A DNA stretch of 6,263 nucleotides from NCBI GenBank assembly GCA_027316975.1, contig DAHVFL010000291.1, positions 1 to 6,263 on the forward strand. Reading direction: 5' to 3'. Positions 1-5,832 of this stretch are shown here, piece after piece. Under the pieces are notes generated by a model that was given only the letters and a program-made list of their open reading frames with translations, was not told the DNA's origin and ran no database searches. Source of the stretch: Chloroflexota bacterium (GTDB lineage: Bacteria; Chloroflexota; Ktedonobacteria; Ktedonobacterales; Ktedonobacteraceae). The position numbers were made by a program, and so were the translations under genes. The first letter of the stretch is position 1. Every line of letters begins with the position of its first letter.

Positions 1-141
1 GGTAGGTTTCTTGAAATGGGTTGGCAGAGGCTGTCATCCTGAGCGCAGCGAAGGATCTGCACGTTGCCGGCGAGAGATCCTTCGCTGCGCTCAGGATGAC
101 AGCCTCTGCACCTCTCTGGCTTCTTTCCTAAAAAACCTACC
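1..141. repeat. Large nested inverted repeat, MITE- or REP-like
   Basis: Two 35-base arms (24-58 and 75-109) are perfect reverse complements around a 16-base spacer (59-74). The arms contain the core GTCATCCTGAGCGCAGCGAA. An outer pair also exists: GGTAGGTTT at 1-9 matches AAACCTACC at 133-141, so the whole unit may be a short palindromic element with its own terminal repeats. The left end touches the window edge, so the element may extend further left. Cores of this kind are, from memory, highly repeated in Chloroflexota and some other genomes. No coding sequence is visible inside. As RNA it would fold into a very stable hairpin, but there is no U-tract, so a terminator role is not supported. 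Confidence 0.85.
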
Positions 142-148
142 GGTGAAA

Positions 149-182
149 GGCGGGGCTTCGCCGCTCTCGCGGCCCCCCCGCC
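149..182. repeat. GC-rich hairpin between the inverted repeat and the promoter
   Basis: GGCGGGG at 149-155 is complementary to CCCCGCC at 176-182. The 20-base interval contains CGCCGC and CTCGCGG and could pair further. It lies directly after the 1-141 element and may be part of the same repeat family or a remnant of another copy. No U-tract follows, so it is not a convincing terminator. The rest of the gap up to 288 holds only a candidate promoter and a ribosome binding site. Confidence 0.5.
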
Positions 183-199
183 CTGGTTAGCGCTATCTC

Positions 200-228
200 T
201 CGACGCAAGCAGCTCTGTGGGATATACT
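200..228 (+). promoter_or_regulatory. Candidate sigma70-type promoter for the acyl-CoA synthetase
   Basis: TCGACG at 200-205 matches 4 of 6 bases of TTGACA. A 17-base spacer separates it from TATACT at 223-228, which matches 5 of 6 bases of TATAAT. Transcription would start near 235, leaving a leader of about 55 bases before the ATG at 289. It is the best-spaced pair I see in this gap, but it is a consensus match only. Confidence 0.45.
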
Positions 229-288
229 GAGGTCAATAAGTAGAGGCACCCAATTTTCACAGCGCCTATTTCAGAAGGAGTTTCGTGT

Positions 289-1959
289 ATGACAGTAGCC
301 AGAACCCCGCATATGACCGATTACGAGGCGGAACGTCGTGATTTTCACCTGGAAGTTCCCGAATATTTTAACTTTGCTACCGATGTGATTGGCAAATGGG
401 CCAGCGATCCACATAAACTGGCGATGTTGTGGGTCGGGCAGGATGGCGAGAGGCGTCAATTGACCTATGCCCATTTCGCTGAGCATTCCAGTCGCGCCGC
501 CAACGCCTTCGCCGCGCTGGGCATCCAGAAAGGCGACCGCGTGCTGGTGATGTTGCCCCGCATTCCCGAATGGTGGGAGACGGTGCTGGGGTTGATGAAG
601 CTGGGCGCGGTTCCTATCCCCTGCACGACGCTGTTGACCCCCAAAGATATCCAGTTCCGCTCAGAGGTGGCGGAAGCGGCAGGCTTTATCACCGACAGCG
701 AGGGCGCGGGCAAATTTGACCCGGTACGCGGCGAATGTCCAACTGTGCGCTATGCCATTCTGGTTGATACTCCGCGGAGCGAGCGCGCGGGCTGGACAAA
801 TTATCGCCAGATCGCGGAACACGCTTCGCCCGAATATACCGGTGCGAAGACGCGCAGCGATGACTCCTGCCTGGTCTATTTTACTTCCGGCACGGTCGGT
901 TATCCCAAGATGGTGCTGCACACCCACGCAAGCTATCCCATCGGGCATACCATTACCGGAAAGTACTGGTTAGACCTGCACGAGGACGACCTGCACTGGA
1001 ATCTGTCCGAGATGGGCTGGGCGAAGGCGGCGTGGAGCAATTTGTTTGGCCCCTGGGTGATGGGCGCGGCCATGTTCATGCAGGATGCACGTGGCAAGTT
1101 CAACGCCATCGAAACGCTGGAGATGCTGCATGACTATCCTATTACCACGCTATGCGCGCCGCCCACTGCCTATCGTATGCTGGTGCTTGACGAGCCAATG
1201 GCCTATCTGAAAACGAACCCGCCGAAGGCGTTGCGACACTGCGTGGGCGCGGGCGAGCCACTGAATCCAGAGGTCATCAAAATCTGGCAAGAAGTGACGG
1301 GCATGACCATCCGCGATGGTTACGGGCAAACTGAGACGGTGCTGCTGTGCGCCAATTTCCCGCCGTTGCCGGTGAAGCCCGGCTCGATGGGCAAGCCCTC
1401 TCCCGGCTTCGACGTGAGCGTGATCGACCATGACGGCAGCGAGCTTCCCGCGGGTAAAGAAGGCGATATCGCGGTGAGGATTAAGCCGAACAGACCCACC
1501 TGGATGTTCAAGGAGTACTGGCGCAACCCGGATGCCACCAACGGCTGTGAGCGCGGCGACTGGTATATTACGGGCGATCGCGCCTACAAGGACGAGGACG
1601 GCTACTTCTGGTTCGTGGGGCGCGCCGATGATGTGATTATCAGCGCGGGCTACCGTATCGGGCCATTCGAGGTGGAAAGCGCGCTCAAAGAGCATCCCGC
1701 CGTCGCGGAATCCGCCGTGATTGCCAGCCCGGACGAGATGCGCGGCGAGATCGTCAAAGCCTTTGTCATTCTTGCACCTGGATATACAGCATCTCCCGAA
1801 CTGGCAAGCGAAATACAGGATCACGTCAAGCGCGTCACGGCTCCCTACAAATACCCGCGCGAGATCGAGTTCGTGGAGGCGCTGCCTAAGACTATCTCCG
1901 GGAAGATAAGGCGGGTAGAGTTGAGGGAGATGGAACGGCAGAAGAAGATGGGGAAGTGA
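289..1959 (+). CDS. Acyl-CoA synthetase, medium-chain (ACSM-like) AMP-forming ligase
   Basis: This enzyme should activate a carboxylic acid to its acyl-CoA using ATP, through an acyl-adenylate, in the cytoplasm. The 556 residues are full length for the ANL superfamily. The P-loop TSGTVGYPK lies at about 199-207, with the usual TTG replaced by TVG. GEPLNPEV is at 322-329, the adenine-site motif DGYGQTET at 343-350 and TGD at 428-430. The hinge GRADDVIISAGYRIGPFEVE spans 444-463, and the C-terminal PKTISGKIRR (533-542) carries the catalytic lysine K539. The stretch SEMGWAKAAWSNLFGPWVMG (240-259) resembles the medium-chain and benzoate-type branch more than long-chain FadD. The ATG at 289 is preferred because AGAAGGAG sits 8 bases upstream; the next in-frame ATG at 313 has no such site. 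It appears monocistronic, and the acid substrate cannot be told from sequence. Confidence 0.93.
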   Translation: MTVARTPHMTDYEAERRDFHLEVPEYFNFATDVIGKWASDPHKLAMLWVGQDGERRQLTYAHFAEHSSRAANAFAALGIQKGDRVLVMLPRIPEWWETVLGLMKLGAVPIPCTTLLTPKDIQFRSEVAEAAGFITDSEGAGKFDPVRGECPTVRYAILVDTPRSERAGWTNYRQIAEHASPEYTGAKTRSDDSCLVYFTSGTVGYPKMVLHTHASYPIGHTITGKYWLDLHEDDLHWNLSEMGWAKAAWSNLFGPWVMGAAMFMQDARGKFNAIETLEMLHDYPITTLCAPPTAYRMLVLDEPMAYLKTNPPKALRHCVGAGEPLNPEVIKIWQEVTGMTIRDGYGQTETVLLCANFPPLPVKPGSMGKPSPGFDVSVIDHDGSELPAGKEGDIAVRIKPNRPTWMFKEYWRNPDATNGCERGDWYITGDRAYKDEDGYFWFVGRADDVIISAGYRIGPFEVESALKEHPAVAESAVIASPDEMRGEIVKAFVILAPGYTASPELASEIQDHVKRVTAPYKYPREIEFVEALPKTISGKIRRVELREMERQKKMGK

Positions 1960-1981
1960 CTATCCATTAACTTGTTTAAAT

Positions 1982-2009
1982 TCTCGTAAGTGGTTTTCCA
2001 CTTACGAGA
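1982..2009. promoter_or_regulatory. Perfect 12-bp hairpin between the synthetase and the nuclease gene
   Basis: TCTCGTAAGTGG (1982-1993) and CCACTTACGAGA (1998-2009) are perfect reverse complements around a TTTT loop. The hairpin starts 22 bases after the synthetase stop and ends 35 bases before the nuclease ATG. No U-tract follows directly, so it is a poor match for an intrinsic terminator, although it could still weaken read-through. Near-identical AT-rich direct repeats flank it, CTTGTTTAAAT at 1971-1981 and TTTGTTTTAAAT at 2020-2031. It could equally be a protein-binding palindrome controlling the nuclease. Confidence 0.6.
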
Positions 2010-2044
2010 GTTACTCCAATTTGTTTTAAATGATGGGGTAATCG

Positions 2045-3409
2045 ATGCCAAAATCCGCCATTCCGATGGGTTCAGAATTTGGTCCCAATCAAGTTGATCT
2101 TGTACGTGTATTAGAGCTTGCCCGGCAATACGAGGGAGATGATGAGGCATTTACAAACGCGCTAGCTGTCGAGTATAAGCGCCCTACTAAAACGGCAAAA
2201 AATACGATACTCAGCATGAGAAAATATCTCCTGATTGACGACAGTGATCAACTGACCGAAGTAAGTCATACGCTTCTTGCTTTACAGTCACAACCCATCA
2301 AACTATATACTGCCTTCGCGCGTCACATGCTTCTCAATTTACGTGGCATTGAAGTCGTCAATGCTATCGATACCTTGATCAAATCAGGCGAGCGTCCTAC
2401 CCAGCTAAGCATTGCTGAGATGTTACATGCGCAGGGTAGTTATGTCCCACCAAGTAGCACGCATATCAGCAAGTTATGTGGCTGGCTCCGGCTCGCAGGT
2501 GTATTTAGCTGCGACGGAAATTTCGAGTGCCTGGAAATGGAACGTGTCACTCAGATCATCGGCGCAAACCAGCAGGAGACAGATCTTTTAGCTGAAATGC
2601 CAGAAGATCAACGCGCAGTGCTGAAAGCTCTCTGCAATCTACCAATGGAAACGATACCAGATAAGGAGCCTCTGCAAGGCAATAAGATCAAAGAATATGC
2701 AGAGGAACTCTATGGCACATCGTTTGATCCGAAGAGCTTCAAAGGTGACGTTTTAGAGCCACTCCAAACTGCTGGCTATATCACGCTTGTGAATCCGAGT
2801 AAGGTGACAGGTAAATCATATCTTGTTTATCGTACTGAGAAATTTGCAAACGAATATTTGACTGCTCTTGTTGATTCACTTGCCAATACAGGCCTGGCAG
2901 TACGGCAACTCCTACGAAAGCCTCTATCTGAAATATTGCAAGAGATGCAAGCAGAAGATACTGGAACCAAGGGAAAGGCATTAGAAGCACTGGCTTTCTA
3001 CTTTATGCGTCTGCTTGGTTTAGAGTTTAAATCATGGCGCAAGCGTGGGAAAAAGGCCAGTGGTTTCGAGGTTGATGTTATTGTTGAGGGTACCCGTCTT
3101 GTCTTTAGCCGCTGGCAGATACAGTGTAAAAACACTCCCGAGGGTAAGGTTTCATTAGAAGATATTGCTAAAGAGGTAGGGCTTTCAATTCAGCTCAAAT
3201 CAAATGTTATTCTTGTGGTGACAACAGGACAATTTAGCAGGGATGCACTTATTTATGCCGATGATGTGATGCAAGATACTCACCTCAATATCGTTACACT
3301 TGATAAGCGCGATCTAAACATTCTGACGGCATCACCGCTGGCTATTGTCGAAATCCTTAACAAAAAAGCTCGCAGAGCTATGGAACTGAAAACATTATCT
3401 AATGCTTGA
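2045..3409 (+). CDS. Restriction endonuclease with C-terminal Mrr-like PD-(D/E)xK domain
   Basis: This is probably the nuclease of a restriction-modification pair, cutting DNA not protected by the neighbouring methyltransferase. The C-terminal part (about 305-435) fits an Mrr-like PD-(D/E)xK fold: a helix with E314 in GKALEALAFYF, D344 in GFEVDVIVEG, and Q360 and K362 in WQIQCKN (a QxK motif). Strand-like VILVVTTGQFS (388-398) follows. Residues 1-300 are not a family I can name. The segment at about 118-155 (TQLSIAEMLHAQ to LRLAGVFS) reads as a winged helix, and helical stretches with more possible winged helices surround it, which suits DNA recognition. At 454 residues it is much larger than simple type IIP enzymes. 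The ATG at 2045 has only a weak GGGG at 2035-2038 as ribosome binding site. Its G+C is clearly below the flanking metabolic genes. It may instead be a modification-dependent (type IV) Mrr enzyme, but the adjacent methyltransferase favours type II. Confidence 0.82.
   Translation: MPKSAIPMGSEFGPNQVDLVRVLELARQYEGDDEAFTNALAVEYKRPTKTAKNTILSMRKYLLIDDSDQLTEVSHTLLALQSQPIKLYTAFARHMLLNLRGIEVVNAIDTLIKSGERPTQLSIAEMLHAQGSYVPPSSTHISKLCGWLRLAGVFSCDGNFECLEMERVTQIIGANQQETDLLAEMPEDQRAVLKALCNLPMETIPDKEPLQGNKIKEYAEELYGTSFDPKSFKGDVLEPLQTAGYITLVNPSKVTGKSYLVYRTEKFANEYLTALVDSLANTGLAVRQLLRKPLSEILQEMQAEDTGTKGKALEALAFYFMRLLGLEFKSWRKRGKKASGFEVDVIVEGTRLVFSRWQIQCKNTPEGKVSLEDIAKEVGLSIQLKSNVILVVTTGQFSRDALIYADDVMQDTHLNIVTLDKRDLNILTASPLAIVEILNKKARRAMELKTLSNA
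3362..3379 (-). terminator. Candidate intrinsic terminator for the methyltransferase transcript
   Basis: Read on the minus strand, AGCTC TGC GAGCT is followed by TTTTTT (the last stem base counts as the first T). The 5-bp stem is short and its loop is only 3 bases. It begins 39 bases after the methyltransferase stop and lies inside the 3' end of the convergent nuclease gene. The A-run on the + strand encodes ordinary lysine codons, so this may be chance. Confidence 0.3.
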
Positions 3410-3418
3410 AGAAAGAAT

Positions 3419-4687
3419 TTACCACAGGTAATCCTGGTACTGAGTCTCTACTTCGGATTTCATAGATTTATGTCTGATAGCTGCAATCTCGTGGCTGATA
3501 GGTTCATCTGTGTATGTGTGCTTAGTCTCTGCTTCACTATGAGCCGATGGCGTGTTCACAACTTTGGGTTTAAATTGCCGTTTCTTTCCGCCGTCTTGCG
3601 GCAACGGCTCTCCATCAACACCATTCCATAGAAGGCCGGGGCGAGCAAGCTTATAATACTTCTCGGCACTTCCGTTTGAAGTAGCTACTCTAACATCTTC
3701 AGCAAAACGGCTGAGAGCACTTTCTACATAGTCTTCGCGCAGTTCAGCGCATACCCAACGACGGCTCAATCGTTCGGCTACTTCTCCTGTAACGCAACTA
3801 CCTGCAAACGGATCAATGACCAGATCATCTGAGTCAGTTAGCATACGCATAAAATATTCTGGCAAGAGTGCAGGAAATCGCGCAGGATGAGCTTTTAAAT
3901 TATGTTCAGAACAGTAACGCAAGTATGCGGAATTACTTTCGGTATTCGGGATAGCAAGAATATTTGGTGGAATTGATGCTCCATTGTCATAAGAGAACTT
4001 CGTACTAATATCATGTCCACTTGGGCGCAACTTTGCCTTATAACCGTTTTGAAGCAGTTCTTGCATAGAATCACTATAGGGCTGTAAAACACGTGTATTG
4101 GATGCTTTCGGCCAGGGAGTTTTCGATAGCCACCAGATACAATTTACCGCATCTTTGACGCGAATACGGCGTACAGTTACCCATTCAGCAGGTGATGGAA
4201 GTTTACTCGGATTCCACCAGTAAAACTCTTGAGCCAGATGAAATTTATACTCACGGCAAAGCATAATCAATAATTCGTAGTGATATAGACTACGTGTGGG
4301 CTGACCAGGTATCCAGGCTCCCCCAATGTCAATAACCAGTGAACCATTATCAGCAAGAGAGTTATAGAATGCCTGCGCAAAGGGACGAAACCATTCAACA
4401 TACTCGTCGGCATCAACATTCCCATACTCTTTTTGACGCACTAACCCAAAGGGAGGACTGGTCATAATCAGATTCACCGAGCCTGGTGGTACAATCTTTT
4501 GATTTTTCAGAAGTTGCAGCGAATCGCCACAATATATCTTTCCGTTGGTTGCTGTATGTGCTAAACGAGGTTCGGGCAGTACATTATCAGATGCAGGAAC
4601 GGACAGAAAACTATTTCCTTGCCCATGCTGAAATATGTTCTGTTCTGATTCAAATTGCTCAGTTGTAGATATTGCCTTTTCTGTCAT
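3419..4687 (-). CDS. Beta-class DNA methyltransferase, PvuII-like, probably cytosine-N4
   Basis: It should transfer a methyl group from S-adenosylmethionine to DNA at the site cut by the adjacent nuclease, protecting the host. Motifs come in beta-class order: GDSLQLL (54-60), catalytic motif IV TSPPF (76-80), a target-recognition region, motif X around AHPARFP (266-272), motif I DPFAGSCVTG (292-301) and motif II WVCAEL (311-316). TSPPF suits N4-cytosine methylation. From memory, KEYGN (86-90), NPSKLPSPAEWV (159-170), RIRVKDAVN (174-182) and RPSGHDI (221-227) closely resemble M.PvuII (CAGCTG); no alignment was run. Motif I has FAGSC where FAGSG is usual. With 422 residues it is longer than M.PvuII, about 336 as I recall, partly through a hydrophilic tail of about 90 residues after motif II. 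The ATG has AGGAGAG 9 bases upstream. It converges on the nuclease gene with a 9-base gap. Confidence 0.93.
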   Translation of the reverse strand: MTEKAISTTEQFESEQNIFQHGQGNSFLSVPASDNVLPEPRLAHTATNGKIYCGDSLQLLKNQKIVPPGSVNLIMTSPPFGLVRQKEYGNVDADEYVEWFRPFAQAFYNSLADNGSLVIDIGGAWIPGQPTRSLYHYELLIMLCREYKFHLAQEFYWWNPSKLPSPAEWVTVRRIRVKDAVNCIWWLSKTPWPKASNTRVLQPYSDSMQELLQNGYKAKLRPSGHDISTKFSYDNGASIPPNILAIPNTESNSAYLRYCSEHNLKAHPARFPALLPEYFMRMLTDSDDLVIDPFAGSCVTGEVAERLSRRWVCAELREDYVESALSRFAEDVRVATSNGSAEKYYKLARPGLLWNGVDGEPLPQDGGKKRQFKPKVVNTPSAHSEAETKHTYTDEPISHEIAAIRHKSMKSEVETQYQDYLW

Positions 4688-4719
4688 TGATTATCACTCT
4701 CCTACCCTGGTTGTATTCT

Positions 4720-4728
4720 ATTGTAACA
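4720..4728 (-). promoter_or_regulatory. Candidate extended -10 promoter for the methyltransferase
   Basis: On the minus strand TGT-TACAAT forms an extended -10 element (TGn followed by a 5 of 6 match to TATAAT). No good -35 lies at the standard distance, which is common for extended -10 promoters. Transcription would start near 4713, giving a leader of about 25 bases that contains the strong AGGAGAG site at 4697-4703. Confidence 0.4.
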
Positions 4729-4801
4729 TAGTCTGATACTCTGGAACAGACTTACTTACTTTAGTTCGTCAAGCAGAAAGTATGAAGTCGATCTTACTTC
4801 G

Positions 4802-4810
4802 TGATAAGAT
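4802..4810 (+). promoter_or_regulatory. Candidate extended -10 promoter for comB
   Basis: TGA-TAAGAT is an extended -10 element whose hexamer matches 4 of 6 bases of TATAAT. ATGAAG at 4782-4787, 17 bases upstream, is only a 3 of 6 match to the -35. The position fits a leader of about 70 bases before the proposed start at 4887. A 5-base inverted repeat, GAAGT at 4784-4788 and ACTTC at 4796-4800, overlaps the putative promoter. The 4688-4886 interval is a divergent promoter region, and I see no gene in it. Confidence 0.3.
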
Positions 4811-4874
4811 TACACAGGGATGATTGCCTGCTAATCTGACTTACATGGCACGTATACTCCAGAAGGAAGAATTT

Positions 4875-4880
4875 GAGGAA
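4875..4880 (+). promoter_or_regulatory. Ribosome binding site supporting a TTG start for comB
   Basis: GAGGAA lies 6 bases before the in-frame TTG at 4887. The upstream alternatives are weaker: the TTG at 4824 has AGGGA only 3 bases away, and the ATG at 4845 has no purine-rich site. Translation from 4887 begins M-Y-I-D-T-Y-F-T-P-S, which is where ComB-family proteins normally begin. Confidence 0.6.
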
Positions 4881-4886
4881 ACAATT

Positions 4887-5630
4887 TTGTACATAGATAC
4901 ATATTTCACTCCATCCTCCATCGTTATCAATGAAACGAGCGAACGTGACATTTACATCGTCGTCGATGTCATTCGCGCTACTACCAGCATGGCGGTTATG
5001 TTCGACCAGGGCGCGGCGCGCGTGCTGGTGGCGGGGAGCGTCGAGCAGGCGCGGGAAGCGGCGCGAAAGGTTGCGGGGCGTTTGCTGTGCGGCGAGCGCA
5101 ACGTACAGCGCATCCCCGGTTTTGACTATGGGAACTCGCCTGTGCAGTATGCGCAGCTAGACCTGGGCGGGCGCGAATTGATAATGACGACCACCAACGG
5201 CACTCGCGCCTTTTATGCCTGTCCGGAGCAAGCCCTACGAATGGCAGGGAGTTTTTATAATGCCGGGGCTGTCATTACTCACGCGCTGGCGCTGGCGAAA
5301 ACGCGCGCGTGTGATATCCATATCGTCTGCTCTGGCGAATCCGACTACTTCGGGCTGGATGACGCTGTTTGCGCCGGCTATCTCGCGCTGGAGCTGCAAC
5401 ACCGGCAGGCCGGCATCCAGTTGTGGGACAGCGCCAGCGCTGCCATTGCGCTCTACGAAGCCTTCAAACCGCCCAGGGTGTTAGATTTTTGTAGCGCGGC
5501 ACGCGCCGTGATCGATGGCGGGCTGCCGGACGACCCACCATTTTGTATACGCACCAGTGTAAGTGATAGCGTGCCGGTGGTTGTTGGACGAGAGCCTGAG
5601 ACGGGGCTGCTGGTGATCGAGAAGGCGTAG
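4887..5630 (+). CDS. comB: Probable 2-phosphosulfolactate phosphatase (ComB family)
   Basis: ComB hydrolyses 2-phosphosulfolactate to sulfolactate and phosphate. In methanogens this is a step of coenzyme M synthesis; in most bacteria carrying it the physiological role is unclear. From the TTG start the protein has 247 residues, normal for the family. Signature blocks run in the expected order: VDVIRATTS (26-34), CGERN followed by GFDYGNSP (68-72, 78-85), TTTNGTRA (101-108), GSFYNAGAV (121-129) and the acidic SGESDYFGLDDAVCAGY (149-165), likely to include Mg2+ ligands. The gene could instead start at 4845 or 4824, adding 14 or 21 residues, but those lack good ribosome binding sites and do not fit the family start. 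No other coenzyme M or sulfonate gene is in the window. It is transcribed away from the methyltransferase and regains the high G+C of the metabolic genes after the first 40 codons. Confidence 0.88.
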   Translation: MYIDTYFTPSSIVINETSERDIYIVVDVIRATTSMAVMFDQGAARVLVAGSVEQAREAARKVAGRLLCGERNVQRIPGFDYGNSPVQYAQLDLGGRELIMTTTNGTRAFYACPEQALRMAGSFYNAGAVITHALALAKTRACDIHIVCSGESDYFGLDDAVCAGYLALELQHRQAGIQLWDSASAAIALYEAFKPPRVLDFCSAARAVIDGGLPDDPPFCIRTSVSDSVPVVVGREPETGLLVIEKA

Positions 5631-5686
5631 GGTATATCAATAACGGCGGCTGATAACCGGCGGAGCCTCTATCTTTTGTATTACGC

Positions 5687-5786
5687 TGTAGGGACGCGAT
5701 TTATCACGTCCGCTCGCTGACATGAACATGACGTGATATGCCCCCTTGAGCGCAACGAGCCGGACGCGATAAATCGCGTCCCTACA
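5687..5786. repeat. Imperfect palindromic repeat between convergent genes
   Basis: A 25-base arm at 5688-5712 (containing GTAGGGACGCGATTTATC) matches the reverse complement of 5761-5785 with one mismatch (A in the left arm, G in the right); the outer bases 5687 and 5786 also pair. Each arm is itself a near palindrome around the central AT-rich bases. With a one-base bulge, pairing continues inward through GCTCG and CGAGC. A nested pair, TATCACGTC (5702-5710) and GACGTGATA (5730-5738), gives an alternative fold. From memory, GGACGCGAT...ATCGCGTCC units are dispersed in many copies in Chloroflexota and cyanobacterial genomes. It occupies most of the gap between comB and the oxidoreductase, where it might block read-through in both directions, though no U-tract is present. 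Confidence 0.8.
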
Positions 5787-5832
5787 CCTTATCCTTGCTT
5801 TTCTGAGGGAAGGGTATCGCTAGATCGGTTAT

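Noticed and set aside
1..288. CRISPR array or tRNA gene in the repeat-rich left gap
   Set aside because: The repeats are a single inverted pair, not regularly spaced direct repeats, and no cloverleaf-like structure was seen.
1150..1824. A 224-codon open frame on the minus strand inside the acyl-CoA synthetase gene
   Set aside because: It lies opposite a strongly supported, high-G+C gene, shows no recognisable domain, and is the usual antisense shadow of such codon use.
1960..2044. A controller (C) protein gene upstream of the nuclease, as in the PvuII system
   Set aside because: The 85-base gap is too short and holds no helix-turn-helix reading frame.
5645..5666. Short direct repeat of CGGCGG after comB
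   Set aside because: Two copies of a six-base GC-rich word are too little to support a functional call.
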